64,000 nucleotides of DNA from Aselliscus stoliczkanus (GCA_033961575.1 CM066730.1:157073523-157137522), one strand, 5' to 3'; numbered from the stretch's first letter, positions 21,537 to 33,130 are shown. Notes: generated by a model from the letters alone, not told the origin. Numbers and translations: made by a program.

Positions 21537-21960
21537 GGCCTGCCAAGTGGCGCATTGGTTAAGAGTTGGCTTGGGACACCAGCTCTCAGTTGTAGGGCCC
21601 TGGTTTGGATCCCACGTGAGGGCCAGTGAGCTGCACCGTCTACAGCTAAGATGGTAAACCACAACTCGACCTGGAGCTGGGCTGCAGTGAGTGGCCAGAA
21701 ATGGTGTAGGCTGCCGCCTCTGCTGCAGTGGACTGCAGTGGGCTGCTATGAGCTACCGTGAGTGGCTGGCAACCAGCATCAGTGGCCAGCAGCTGGCGTG
21801 AGCTCAATGATGATACCAACATGGGCCAGTGAAGCGACATCCTCCACAACTAGACTGAAGAACAAAAGGACAGCAACTTGTCTGTTCCCCTTCCCCGATT
21901 CCCCAACATTGTTCCCCTCCTCCAATTCCCCAATAAAATCTTTAAAAAAAAAAAAAAAAA
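21537..21960 (+). mobile_element. SINE-C copy, full length
   Basis: Head GCCTGCCAAGTGGCGCATTG, then ACCAGCTCTCAGTTGTAGGG, a B box GGTTTGGATCCC, the TGGAGCTGGGCTGCAGTGAG middle, AACAAAAGGACAGCAACTTG, and the tail CCCCAATAAAATCTTTAAAA. Confidence 0.92.
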
Positions 21961-22479
21961 GAAAGACAAGAAAGAGGGAGGCAGGAGTCAAGGTATACCC
22001 TCAGGTTTCTGGCATGAGCAGCTGTGTGGAGGGAAGGGCTATTACTGCCTCCCTACCCTACTCTGCTTGAACAGATCTCCCCACACTCATCCACTACATG
22101 CCTGTGTCTCCTGCACAGCACCATCTCCTAGGTGATAACTAGCTTGTTCTTGTCTTCCTAGGACCCAGCAGTGGACTAGGCCCAGAATTGGCAGCAATGA
22201 ATGTGTATGGATTTTTCCCTGTTCTTTCTCTTTTTCTGGTAGAGGTTCCTCTAGCCTTCCGATCACCCAAAATCTCTGAGAAATTCTGGCTTCCTCTTTC
22301 TACTTCATCCACTATGTGGCATCAGTCACAAAGTCCAATGTGTTCTGTCCGCAGAACATCTGCTGACTCTCCTACCACCCTGCTTCAGGCCTTCTCATGC
22401 CTTGGCAGGTATACAGTGATTACAACGGTCCCAGAGCCAGAGTAAGGGGTATATAGGTGTTAGCTATAATTCAGAGCAC
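21961..22479. other. Unassigned intergenic DNA
   Basis: No gene seen. Several short open frames lack recognisable domains. Confidence 0.4.
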
Positions 22480-22980
22480 TTCCCTGCCTCCCAACCTCCT
22501 GTCTTTCCATCTAGGTCATCCTTGGGAAGGTAGTCATAGTGCTGTCTCTCAAGCACTCTGATCATGTCATTCCTTGACTGCAGGGCTCTCGGGATCAAAC
22601 CCTGAATCCCCGATGTGGTCTACAAGGCCCCATGTGGTCTAACCTCTGACAGTCTCTCCAGTTTCACCTTCACTTTCAAAGGTTCTCCACTGCCATAGGG
22701 ATGAAGGGTAGGCTCAAGGCCTTCCACCATCTGGCGTTGTCAGCCTCAGCTCCTTCATGACAATGCTCTGGTCATGTGTGCTATTCTGGGCTTCCTGCCT
22801 CCTCATGCCAGCTCATGCTCTTCCTCTCCAATGGTGATCCCACCTATCAAAGACTTATCTCGTCAGTTCAGGGTCCCCTTCCTCAGGAACTCCCCAACAT
22901 CGCCTCAGCATTTGTCAGATCCTCCCTTACACACGTGATTTCTGCACATCCATTCCTCCACTAACCTGGGAACAAACAGA
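22480..22980 (+). mobile_element. L2 element
   Basis: TACAAGGCCCCATGTGGTCT, TCCCCTTCCTCAGGAACTCC and related L2 3' phrases in order. Confidence 0.6.
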
Positions 22981-23296
22981 GTGGCCATCTATTGCTGTGC
23001 CTGCCCAGCATCCTTCTGTTCCTCCTCCTCTGGTAACAGCACCCTCCCTCGCCACCCTGGCTCCAGGGTGAGTAGGTACAATTCTGGCTGATCAGTGCAT
23101 TTCACTTCTTTGGCCACAGTGATTGGCAAGTGGCTCAAACCAGACAAGTAGAGGGAATGGAATGAGCATCAGCCTGAGACCTATGCTGGAACCCTGAGAA
23201 AAGGACCCTTGCTTACTTCTGGGATTGTTAAATTGGAAGAGTAGCAGCCTGGACTCGTTCGTGGTCATCTTTGCCATTATTGGAGAGAAACTTCTT

Positions 23297-23751
23297 CTTT
23301 TTTTTTTTTAAATATTTTACTGGGAAATTTGGGGAGGAGAACAGCGTTGGGGAATCAGGGAAGGTGAACAGACAAGTTGCTATCTTTTTGTTCTTCCGTC
23401 TAGTTGTGGAGGACGTTGCTTCACTGGCCCATGTTGGTATCATCATTGCACTCTTCCCGGATGAGGCAGATCAGTCGCGGGCCTCTGGATGGTCGCTCAC
23501 CACAGCTATTGGCAGCTCATGCTGGCTGTCGGCCGCTCACGCTGGCTGCTGGCCACTCACTGTAGCCTATGGCAGCCCACTGCAACAGGGGCTGCAGACT
23601 TCACCGTCACCACGGCTCACACAGCCCAGCTCCAGGTGGAGCTGTTGTTAGCTGTAGAGGGCAGTGTCATTGGCCCTCATATGTGGGATCCGAACCAGAG
23701 CCACTGGTATCCCAAAACTAGCTCTTAACGAATGCGCCACTCGGCCGGCCC
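23297..23751 (-). mobile_element. SINE-C copy, full length, reverse
   Basis: Poly-T, ATTTTACTGGGAAATTTGGG, CTCACTGTAGCCTATGGCAG, head ending CACTCGGCCGGCCC. Exact target-site duplication AGAGAAACTTCTT at 23284-23296 and 23752-23764. Confidence 0.95.
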
Positions 23752-23764
23752 AGAGAAACTTCTT

Positions 23765-24284
23765 GAGAATAAAGCTTAACACAATTGGAAAGCAGAGCCA
23801 TGAGTTGAGAAAGACACATTCCCAGTTCTACCAGTTGAGCCCTTGGATTCAGCCATGCCTGAAGTCAGCTACACATCTGACCTCTTTCATGCATGAGGCA
23901 ATAAATGAATTCATTTGAACTGGGTTTCTATCACTTCTAAGCTAGAGTCATGACTGGCAGAGAGAAGCTATCGGAGCTATCTATTGTACACAAGGGGCTC
24001 TCAGGACAGGAAGGAAGATGGAAGGGAAGTCAGAACAGACTGGGACCAGCACCAGTATGTGACCCCCTGAGTTTAGAAGGGCCACCTGTGGAAAAAAGGA
24101 GCAATGATCTTTGCTATCGCCCAGACCAACCAAAGTTCCTTCACCTCCATCTCTGCTTTGCAGGAGAACCAAACTAAACAGGGTCAGGGTAACAGTTGGT
24201 CTGAACTCAGAAGGTGGTGGGGTGGGGGCTGGGATGTAAATATCACTTTCAAGTCCTAACACTATCATTTGTACCAACTTCTGT
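23765..24284. other. Unassigned intergenic DNA
   Basis: No gene seen. Confidence 0.4.
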
Positions 24285-24299
24285 TCATTGGTTCTTCTT

Positions 24300-24407
24300 T
24301 TTTTTTTTTTTTTGAGGGCAGTATCACTGGCCCTCATATGTGGGATCCGAACCGGGGCAGCTGGCGTCCCAAGCCAGCTCTCAACCACCGTGCCACTTGG
24401 CCGGCCC
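24300..24407 (-). mobile_element. SINE-A copy, reverse
   Basis: Poly-T, trailer and head in reverse. Exact 15-nt duplication TCATTGGTTCTTCTT at 24285-24299 and 24408-24422. Confidence 0.95.
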
Positions 24408-24734
24408 TCATTGGTTCTTCTTATTGGACTATGTATCATGTCCTGTGTCTTCTATATTCCCCTGGCACAGAGACTGCCACAGAAGTTCTCAATATAAATA
24501 ATATAAATTGACTCAGGTCTTGATTAAATTTCTGCTCCATTTATGAGATAGGAAGGGATACAAAATATACAAATGAGATGCAGGATAATCCCTCATCTCA
24601 GGGGTCTCCAGTGACCAACAGCCCCTGAGAGGCTGGGACGGCTTTCCAACGAGGAAGCATTTGAGCTGGTTCTTGAAGGATGGAGGGGTGCTACAGGCAA
24701 AGTGCAAAGGTACGGAGATATGAAAGGCTCATTT

Positions 24735-24865
24735 TTTTTTTTTTTTTTTTTTTTTTTACCAAAAAGTATTTACTGGGGAGGGACGGGGGAAAGGGTTGCA
24801 TCCCAGCATCCCATAGACAGGCTCAGCCATGTGCAAGTTCCGCCAGGACAAAGATGGAGGAAGTC
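24735..24865 (-). pseudogene. 5'-truncated retrocopy of an mRNA 3' end
   Basis: A poly-T run (poly-A on the minus strand) is followed by about 108 bp unlike any SINE here. On the minus strand it ends CAGTAAATACTTTTTGG before the poly-A, a plausible variant polyadenylation signal. A perfect 16-nt target-site duplication, TATGAAAGGCTCATTT, flanks it at 24719-24734 and 24866-24881. The parent gene is not recognised. One minus-strand frame is open from its 5' end to a TAA, so it might include a coding tail. Confidence 0.75.
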
Positions 24866-24881
24866 TATGAAAGGCTCATTT

Positions 24882-25452
24882 AAGGGAATATTGTTGTTCC
24901 CCAAAGGGCACTTGGAAGGATTGTTCTGAACGACACCCCCACATCTGCACACATCTCTGAGTGAACCAAAGGGCAGGGCTTCAGTTCTTCTCAGTCCACT
25001 CATGTGGGCAGATCAACTGAGACTGAGCACTCAATACCAGACGCTCACAGAAAGAAAGGAGGCTCACAGAATAGATGCTATGAAAAAGCAGGATGTGGCA
25101 CCAACCACCAGTCACTACTCTTTTCCCACCTTTGGCTCTGAACAAATTCCTCTTACAGTTGGGGCATCCCCCTTTGGGGTGGCAATAAATGTAATATCGC
25201 TGACCCCTTTTTGGATTCTGCTTTTATAGGGCTGGGTCCCTGCAAAGCCGGTTATTCCCAGGAAAGTCAGAGTCAGGCCTCAAAGGATCGATCACCCCAG
25301 ATCCTGCTCCAAACTGGGACTCAGGCCTTAGACCCGGCCTTCCGCATCCCCTCTTACATCAGAAGCAGGAGCCTGGACCCCCTGAGGTACTTCAGACCTG
25401 GGGACTTATTCCTCCTTGGCACATTTTATTTATTCCTAAGATCTGCTTCTTT
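24882..25452. other. Unassigned intergenic DNA
   Basis: No gene seen. Confidence 0.4.
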
Positions 25453-25463
25453 GAAACAGCTAC

Positions 25464-25572
25464 TTTTGTGTGTGTGTGTGTGAGGGCAGTGTCACTGGCC
25501 CTCATATGTGGGACTGAACCGGGGCCGCTGGCTTCCCAAGCCAGTGCTTAACCACTGCCGCTCGGCCGGCCC
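25464..25572 (-). mobile_element. SINE-A copy with a TG-repeat tail, reverse
   Basis: The tail has become a (TG) run at about 25466-25482. Trailer and head follow in reverse. Target-site duplication GAAACAGCTAC at 25453-25463 and 25573-25583. Confidence 0.93.
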
Positions 25573-25697
25573 GAAACAGCTACCTTTTTATCTTTGGTCT
25601 AACTCAGTGGTTCTCAACTAGGCTGGGGGAGGTGAGGGCAGGGAGGGCGGCAATTTCATCCCCCAGGGGATATTGGGCAATGTCTGGAGATACTTTT

Positions 25698-25803
25698 TTT
25701 TTTTTTTTTTGAGGGCAGTGTCACTGGTCCTCATATGTGGGACCCGAACCGGGGCTGCTGGCGTCCCAAGCCAGCGCTTAACCACCGTGCCACTCGGCCG
25801 GTC
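25698..25803 (-). mobile_element. SINE-A copy in the MER5A-like element
   Basis: Poly-T, GAGGGCAGTGTCACTGGTCC, head ending CACTCGGCCGGTCC. Target-site duplication CTGGAGATACTTTT on both sides. Confidence 0.95.
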
Positions 25804-25950
25804 CTGGAGATACTTTTTGTTGTCACAACCCTGGAAGGGGGGTGGGGGGGTGAGGGTAGAGTGCTACTGACATCTGACGGGCAGAGGCCAGGGATGCTGC
25901 TAAACACCGTACAATGCACAGGATGGCTCCCACAGTAAAAAATAATCCTG

Positions 25951-26418
25951 GGCTGGCCGAGTGGCGCGTTGGTTAAGAGCTGGCTTGGGACGCCGGCTCT
26001 GAGCAGCAGGGCCCCGGTTCATATCCCACATATGAGGGCCGATGACACTGCCCTCTACAGCTAAGATGGTGAACAACAGCTCCACCTGGAGCTGGGCTGC
26101 TGTGAGTCCCCTGGACGGCATAGCTGCAGCCCCTGCTGCAGTGAGCTGCCATAGGCTACAGTGAGTGGCCAGCAGCCAGCATGAGCAGCTGGCAGCCGGG
26201 GTGAGCTGCCAAGAGCCGCTGTGAGCGGCCGTCCAGAGGCCAGTGACCGATCTGCCTCACCCAGGAAGAACGCAATGACGATACCAACATGGGCCAATGA
26301 AGCAACGTCCTCCACAACTAGACTGAAGAATAAAAGGACAGCAACTTGTCTGTTTCCCTTCGCCGGTTCCCCAATGCTGTTCCCCTCCCCCAATTCCCCA
26401 ATTAAAAAAAAAAAAAAG
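25951..26418 (+). mobile_element. SINE-C copy in the MER5A-like element
   Basis: Head GGCTGGCCGAGTGGCGCGTT, GACGCCGGCTCTGAGCAGCA, middle and tail complete. Target-site duplication ATAATCCTG at 25942-25950 and 26419-26427. Confidence 0.95.
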
Positions 26419-26659
26419 ATAATCCTGCCCAAAATATCAATAGTGTCAAGGTTTGAGAAACTCTATCTTTCTTACAGAGAAAAAGTTCAATAACACTAAG
26501 CTTTAAAATGTTCTTAGGGTCTGACCAGCAATAGCTAACACGAGGTTATTTTGCAATTTATCAATAAATGGATATTTGCTCTCCTTTCCCTGGCTCCTGT
26601 ATGGAAGGCAGTGGAGGTGGGGGTAGGGTGGGATGCTGCAAAGGTAGATTAGGGTCAGA

Positions 26660-26870
26660 TGGGGATGAGAGATGGGGTCACACAGTGCAAAGAACACAGG
26701 CTTTGGAGTCAGATCTAAGTTCATATTCCAGCCTTGACTACTCCTTTAGCTGTGTGCCTTTAGGTACGAGACCTACCCTCTTAGCCTCAGTTTTCTCACC
26801 AGTTAAAGGGGACAACTCCTACCCTACAAGGCACAGACACTCAGCTATTAATGTGACTTTATCCTGAGGC
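26660..26870 (+). mobile_element. MIR element
   Basis: GGCTTTGGAGTCAGATCTAA, TTAGCTGTGTGCCTTTAGG and CCTCAGTTTTCTCACCAGTT. Confidence 0.75.
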
Positions 26871-28047
26871 AGTTAGGGAGACATCAGAACACGTTAAGGC
26901 CTGTCAGCTTTGAATGACAGCTGGGGCACCCTGGAGGGGAGACTGCTTACCCCCACAGTTTTTGTGTTCACTTCCCTCCAGCCAGGTCCGGAAGTCTTTC
27001 TTGAAGTCTAGCTGGAATCTCTCCTTTTCCTTTTGTTTAGTTCAGTGCCTCAGCGGGTTGCCATCGCAATGGTCTGACCATGGGAAACACTGAGCTTGTA
27101 ATTTGCATTTCGGTCTCCTGTGGGTATGTTTCCTTCTTTTTGCCTGGGGGTGAGGACTGAGGCTGTTCAAGGCTTCGGGGTTGCCAGGCCAAAAGCAGAG
27201 GTTGCCAGGCACCAAAAGACATCCCCAGCCAGGGCATTTGTTTACCAAGGCCCAACTCTAGGAGACATTCCTGAGCACAGGGCTCCCAGGCTTGGGAGTG
27301 GCAGAAGTGGTCCCATTAAAGAAGGCTGGAAGAGTGTTCCCCCGAGCCTGAGAAAGTGAACAGGGTCTGGTGTCTTTGCTGCAGCTATTTTCTTTCCTTG
27401 AGTAATAGCAACTTAGCTCCACTCCCACACAGATCTCCCAGGACCTCTGAAGGGCTGCAGAGCTGCAGTTTGTGGGGGAGGAGGCGGGTGTGTGAGGGCC
27501 AAGAGTGGTGGTTTGGGAGTGACAGCAAAAGACTGCTGTTGCTAAGCCACAGATATCCAGGAGGACAGATCAAAGCAGACTGATTATCAGTGTCCTCCCT
27601 GGAATGTTCTAGACTGGAGAAACCCTCAAGAATTATACACAGTGCCTCAAAGGGGTGGGGCATTTTACAAAATTAAATTATGTAAACTTATAATTCGAGA
27701 TAGTGACATTGAAAGTGCATCGCTTCCTAGTTATTTTACTATATTTTGGTATTCTCTGTGCTCTTGGGGTTATTCACATCTGTATGGTGGAAATACTACG
27801 TAATGGGGCACTGCTGTGAACCTCTTCCCAGCAACACTGCCAGTGAGGTCATTTGGCAGCTTGAAATTGGCCCTGGTGGGAGTACTCACATTAGAGAAAT
27901 TGGCAAATAATACAAATCAAGTCTCTTCCTAGCACCCACCCCCAAGCTGTTTGTAAACATTTACACCACTGGGTAGAGGATTCCCAAAATATGACTATGC
28001 TTGAATTTTGGGGGTGTTTGGAGCATATAATGTGATTTTAAAAATTT
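26871..28047. other. Unassigned intergenic DNA
   Basis: About 1.2 kb without a recognisable gene or repeat. Some 75-90-codon open frames on both strands have no domains. Confidence 0.4.
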
Positions 28048-28166
28048 GGCTGGCCGAGTGGTGTGGTGGTTAAGCGCTGGCTTGGGAAGCCAGCAGCCCC
28101 TGTTCGGGTCCCACATGTGAGGGCCAGTAACACTGCCCTAAAAAAAACACACAAATAAATAAATAA
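28048..28166 (+). mobile_element. SINE-A copy
   Basis: Head GGCTGGCCGAGTGGTGTGGT, arm CTGGCTTGGGAAGCCAG, trailer and AAAT-type tail. Confidence 0.92.
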
Positions 28167-28557
28167 ATGTGACATGTCGTACATCTGAGTATTGTGGATA
28201 AAATGCACATTTGCTACAAATCTCTAGTCTAGAAATACTTGGGGGCTCGTCTCTTCCTCCTCCCACTCACAAAGCACCTCCTTGCATACCCCCCAAACAC
28301 ACCTGTGGTGCCTCCGGGATGAAATAAGACCAGAAACGCCATGAGGGCAGGGGCTTTGTTCACTGCTGCTATTGCAGACCCTCAGACCCCTTCTCAGTCT
28401 CAACAACGGTCCCAGTTTCCCTGTCTTCCGAGTCAGGGCAGTTGAAGCCATGCTGGGGGCAAGGCTATGCACAAGGGCTGATGGGAGAACAGGAGTTGCC
28501 TCTTCTCAAGCGTATGGATCTACTTGGAAGCAGGGAAGTTGGTCAGTCAGGGGAAAT

Positions 28558-28735
28558 TGCTCCCCAAGGAAGATTTGGCAATGTCCAGGGATATTTTGTG
28601 GAGGAAGGGTGCTACTGGCATCTGGTGGGCAGAGGTCAGAGATGCTGCTAAACACCCTACAATTCCCAGGACAGCGTCAAGGAATTGTCCTGCCCCAAAC
28701 ATCAATAGTGCTGAGGCCGAGAAACCTTGGGATAG
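28558..28735 (+). mobile_element. MER5A-like fragment
   Basis: TTGGCAATGTCCAGGGATAT, GCTACTGGCATCTGGTGGGC, GATGCTGCTAAACACCCTAC and AACATCAATAGTGCTGAGGC. Confidence 0.8.
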
Positions 28736-29703
28736 GAGACAGAGTGGGGAGATACTCAGGGCGGGGTCTAGGAAGAGATAAAGAAAAAGTCTGTCTGCCA
28801 GGTAGCTACTGATCCCTTCCTCCCCCAAGGCACCCATTTCTCTGTGTGGGTCATTCAGTCTCTCATTGTGTCTTGTCCTGCGTCTCCAGTCTGTCTCTGG
28901 TGCTGTCCCCATTTATCTCTGTTCATCTCTTGGTCTCTTTTTCTCACTCTCAGTCATGCCATCTGCTCTGGCTGGATCCTTGTGTTCTGAGACATGAGAC
29001 AAGCCTTTGGCATTCATGCTCCCTCGGCCCACACTAATCACTCCAGCTGACTTGGCCTGGGAGCTGAGCCAGGAAGTTGGTTAAAGGGGAAAGGGGGGGA
29101 TGCAAAGACAGGGGGCATCCTGCCTTTGACTCTGGGGCCCTACTCCCTGCCTTCCAGAGGCCTGGAGCTCCAGCCTGCTCTCTTCCTCTTGCTTCCAGGG
29201 CCCAGGACCAAAGTCAGCATGCCCAAGTGGGCGTGCCTGCCCACAGACCCCTTCTTCCCCACCCCACCCTTGGCTCCTTAAATTTCTCCTCTAGTCTAAT
29301 CCAGCAGCTGTTACAAAACAACTGGGGGCTGGGCAGCTCCTCACTGCGGGCCCCACCCTGTGCTGTAAGTGACACTGGGCCCATGACTACCATGGAGCCC
29401 AGAACTCTGCCTAGTGACCAGTGGCCTCTGCCCTGGCCCTGGTTTCCAGGACCAAGCACCCAGCACTCAGAGCCAGAACATGGTCCCCTGCGCTTGGAGT
29501 CCAGTGCTCAACATCACAGCTCAATTACCAGTGCCCATCACAGGACCCAGGACCCAGGCCTCAGTGCTTGCTGCCAGAGCTGCCCTCTCTGCTCCTCCCA
29601 CTCACTTCACCTGGCAGACCCCTGGGGGCCTGTGCTGCTGTGTGCTGGGCCAGCAGGGCCCAGGGAAGGCTCTGGGTGAGGGTCAGGGACCCTGCAGAAA
29701 AGT
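28736..29703. other. Unassigned intergenic DNA
   Basis: A 200-codon plus-strand open frame at 29077-29679 overlaps others of 154 and 105 codons. Its composition is P/S/Q/H-rich with no domain, and there is no clear splice context. I do not support it as a gene. Confidence 0.4.
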
Positions 29704-29718
29704 CTGGTGGCAATTTTT

Positions 29719-29810
29719 TTTTTTTTTTTGAGGGCACTCATATGTGGGACCCGAACTGGGGCTGCTGGCTTCCCAAGCCAGCGCTTAACCACTGCGCCAC
29801 TCGGCCGGCC
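29719..29810 (-). mobile_element. SINE-A copy with trailer deletion, reverse
   Basis: Lacks part of the trailer (reads GAGGGCACTCATATG). Target-site duplication CTGGTGGCAATTTTT at 29704-29718 and 29811-29825. Confidence 0.93.
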
Positions 29811-29847
29811 CTGGTGGCAATTTTTAAAACAAATTTGGGTGTCTTTT

Positions 29848-30017
29848 ATTTATTTATTTATTTATTTTTATCTATTTATTTTTAGCTGAGTCATCCTGCC
29901 ACCTGTTGGCAGCTCAACGGCAACTCAGCTTGGGCTGGGCATCGAACCGATATTGCTCAGAGCTCAGCTCGCACTCTTGAGCGAGCTCTTAACCAACTGA
30001 GCCACTCGGCCGGTGCT
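29848..30017 (-). mobile_element. SINE-B copy with TATT-repeat tail, reverse
   Basis: (TATT)n at about 29848-29882, then AGCTGAGTCATCCTGCCACC, GCTCAGAGCTCAGCTCGCAC and a head ending CACTCGGCCGG. Confidence 0.9.
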
Positions 30018-30239
30018 TCGTCTTATTTTCTTTAAGGAGTCAGCATTCGTGTACCATAAAAAAAAATCAAATAATATAGACTCTATGTTGCCTAGATTAT
30101 TGCAACATACCCCTTTGTCCACTCCTTAAAATGACTTTTTAACCGAGTAACATGGCCACATGATTCCATAGGTACATGTGAGCGTGCAATTAAATGCTTC
30201 ATCCACCCCTAATCCTCGGCGACCCAGTTCCCTTCCCCA

Positions 30240-30545
30240 CTTCTCTCTGTGTTTTCTCCGGGACCCATTTTATTGCCACGACCTCAGAAGTGTCATCATT
30301 CCTCCAGTTACCTCTCGACTTAAAACCCTTTTGTGGTTTTCCATGCCATGGGAGAAAGAACAAACTTCCCAGTTTACCAGGCTCCAAGGCGCTCCATGCC
30401 TGACTCCTGTCCAGCTTCCGGGACACTTGGCAATACCCCAGCCTGTCTCACATGGCACCAGAGAAACACGAGCTGCCTATTAGCGTCCTTCGCTCCCCCA
30501 CCTGTCCTGGCTTCCAATGCTCTTGCTCATGTTTCTCTCTGTCAG
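30240..30545 (+). mobile_element. L2-like fragment
   Basis: GTTACCTCTCGACTTAAAAC, GGTTTTCCATGCCATGGGAG and CCATGCCTGACTCCTGTCCA. Confidence 0.55.
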
Positions 30546-31100
30546 ACATTTATTGCACACAGACAGCATCTAACGTGCGCCAGGCACTGGGGGCTAGGAA
30601 GGACACAGTGAACGAACTGAGATGTTCCTGCTCTTGTGACTCAGGTTCTGGCAGACGAACACTTAACAGACAAATAGTTACAATAAAGCCTCTGTTGTGC
30701 TAGAGTACATACAGAGTTCTGGGCCAAAAAAGGCCTCCTGGAAGAAGTGATATTTCAGATTGGAACAGTCATCACCCAACCACGGGGTAGGGGGACAGGC
30801 AGGGGAGAGTGTCCCAGGCCAAGAAAAGAGTTCGTGCAAAGGCCCTGAGACACAGAGAAGAGTCACAGATCCAGGGTGATGGGAACACAAAGAAAGGACA
30901 TGTGCGAGCGCCACAGGGGGAGAAGCCCCTAGAAGCCACTCTACAGAGTGTGCATTTTATCCTGAGGGCAGATTTGTGGCTGCTGGGCAGAATCTGGATT
31001 GGAGGAGAAGGGCTTGTTGCTTTTTCTAGGAGGATAGAAATGACAGCAGCCTGGGCTGGTGGAAGGGCATTGGGGACAGAATCAGAGATATAGTTCAGAG
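30546..31100 (+). mobile_element. Ancient repeat, long fragment
   Basis: GCCAGGCACTGGGGGCTAGG, AAAGGCCTCCTGGAAGAAGT and GTGCAAAGGCCCTGAGACAC. Same family as 20450 and 20990. Confidence 0.5.
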
Positions 31101-31339
31101 GTGAGGCGGGGTGAGGAGTGACTTCCCAGGGATCTAAATGGCTTCGGAGATTGGTGGATCCTGGTAATGTTCTTTGAGATGGCGTCTCTGAGCCCAGTTT
31201 AGACTTGTTGAATTGGTGGTGTTTGCAAGATGTCCAAGCCAGGATGTCCAGACAGTTAGATATGCAGGCTGTAAACCTCAGCAAAGATGTCTGGACTGGA
31301 GATTCTTATTTGGGAGACATCAGTATAAAGATAACAGTG

Positions 31340-31510
31340 AAAACGCTACCTAGCCTTTATTGAGCACTTATTAAGTGCGAGACAGTTTTTTAAGTTCTTT
31401 ACATACAGTAACTAATTGATTCTTCATAACAGCCCTATGAAGTAGGTGCTTTCACTTCAGAGCCAGAGTCAGAACCCCAGATGGCCAGCTCCAGGATCCA
31501 TGCTTTTAAC
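31340..31510 (+). mobile_element. MIRb element
   Basis: TTTATTGAGCACTTATTAAG, CATAACAGCCCTATGAAGTA and GTAGGTGCTTTCACTTCAGA. Confidence 0.65.
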
Positions 31511-31689
31511 ACTATACTGCCTCTCATCATTAGACAGTACTCTAAGCCCCAGCAGTGGATGAGATTAACTTTAGAGCTGTGAGGGAGAGAGGCAGGTAAT
31601 CAACCTTGAGGAATACTAGCCTCTAAAGCCAAGATTGCAGACTGGTGGCCAGGGGCCTGAATCTCGCTCTTGGATAAGTTTTCTCTGAT

Positions 31690-33130
31690 GATTCTTGAAG
31701 ATATTTTGCTAAGTGAAATAAGCCTGTCGCATAAGGACAAAAGCTTAGCGTTTTAATTTAAAAAAATTAATTGCCATACAAAAATTAACTCGAAATGGAT
31801 CAGAGGCCTAGATGGAAGATCTAAAAACTATAAAGTCTTAGAGGAAAACATTGGATTTGGCAATGATTTCTTGGATGTAGCATCAAAAGCACAAGCAACA
31901 AAAGAAAAAAAATAGATAAATTGGATTTCATTAAAATTAAACCTTTTGGGGGCCGGCCGAGTGGCGCAGTGGTTGGGCACTGGCTTGGGAAGCCGGCAGC
32001 CCTGGTTCGGTCCCACATATGAGGGTCAGTGACACTGCCCTCAAAAACAAAACAAAAAATAAAAAAATAAAAAAATAAAAGTCACCACAGTTATTAAAAA
32101 AAAAAAAATTAAACCTTTTGTAAATCAGACCTTATCAGCAGAGTGAAAGACAACCCATAGAACAGGATAAAATATTTGTAAATCATATACCTGATGAGTG
32201 TTAATATCCAGACTATATAAAGTTTTCCTAAAACTCAACAACAATAATTAAAAACAAAAAACCACCCAATTAATGAATGGGCAAAGGACTTGAATAGATA
32301 TCTCTCCATCCCACAGAAGATATACAAATGACCCATAAGCAATGAAAAGATGCCCCACATCACTAATCATTAGAAATTGCAAACCACAACCACAATGAGA
32401 TACCACCTCATACCCATTAAGATGGCTACTATATAAAAAAAAAAGTGTGGGTGAGGGAGGATGTGAAAGAATTGGAACGCTGTGTACTGTTGTTGTGAAT
32501 GTAAATGGTACTGCCACTTTGGAAAACAGTATAGTATGGCAGTTACGAAAAAAAATTAAACAGAATTATCATATAATCCAGCAATTCCTTTTCTGCGTAC
32601 ATGCCCAAAAGAATTGAAAGCAGGGACTTGAACAGGTATGTGTACACCCATGTTCACAGCAGCATTATTCATAGAAGTCAAAGGTGAAAACAACCTAAAT
32701 GTCCATCATCAGGTGTATTAATAAACGAAATGTGGCAGATACATTCAGTGGAATGTTATTCAGCTTTAAAAAGGAATGGAATTCTGACATGTTACGACAC
32801 GGATGATCTTTGAAGATATTATGCTACGTGAAATAAGCCTGACACACAAGGACTAATATTATACATTTCACTTTTATGAGGTACCTAAGTACTCAAATTC
32901 ATAGAGACAGAAAGTAGGATGGTGGTTGCCAGAGGCTGAGTGGAGGAGGTGATGGGAAGTTAGTGTTCAATGAATATAAAATTTCAGTTTGGGAAGATAG
33001 AAAAGTTCTCAAGATGAATGGTTGTACAACAATGTGAATATATTTAATGCCACAGACTTATACACTTACAAATTATTGAAATTTTATGTTATGTATATTT
33101 TACCACAGTAAAAATGGACAAAAATAAAAA
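31690..33130 (+). mobile_element. L1 3' half: ORF2 end and 3' UTR
   Basis: Contains the ORF2 end (AATGAATGGGCAAAGGACTT, ACCACAATGAGATACCACCT, CATGTTCACAGCAGCATTAT) and a 3' UTR to about 33130. A SINE-A interrupts it at 31949-32104. The piece at 31690-31745 repeats 3' UTR text found at 32800, so two L1 fragments may be joined. ORF2 is broken by many stops. Confidence 0.85.
31949..32104 (+). mobile_element. SINE-A copy inside L1
   Basis: Head GGGGCCGGCCGAGTGGCGCA, trailer, and a long A-rich tail containing an unusual GTCACCACAGTTATT insert. Target-site duplication AAAATTAAACCTTTTG at 31933-31948 and 32105-32120. Confidence 0.94.

Larger units (their letters stand above)
25605..26462 (+). mobile_element. 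MER5A-like hAT MITE, split by two SINEs
   Basis: CAGTGGTTCTCAACTAGGCT, ATTGGGCAATGTCTGGAGAT, then after the first SINE GTTGTCACAACCCTGG and ATGCTGCTAAACACCGTACA. After the second SINE come GCCCAAAATATCAATAGTGT and GGTTTGAGAAACTC. All pieces are collinear. Confidence 0.85.

Noticed and set aside
23271..23651. 126-codon open frame and similar ones at 26061-26432 and 51227-51598
   Set aside because: They are translations of SINE-C copies; near-identical peptides recur at each copy.
24735..24865. Another SINE copy
   Set aside because: Body shares nothing with SINE-A, B, C or D and appears only once in the window; better explained as a retrocopied mRNA end.
29077..29679. 200-codon plus-strand open frame between the genes
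   Set aside because: Low-complexity P/S/Q/H composition, overlapped by equally long frames, no domain and no clear exon structure.
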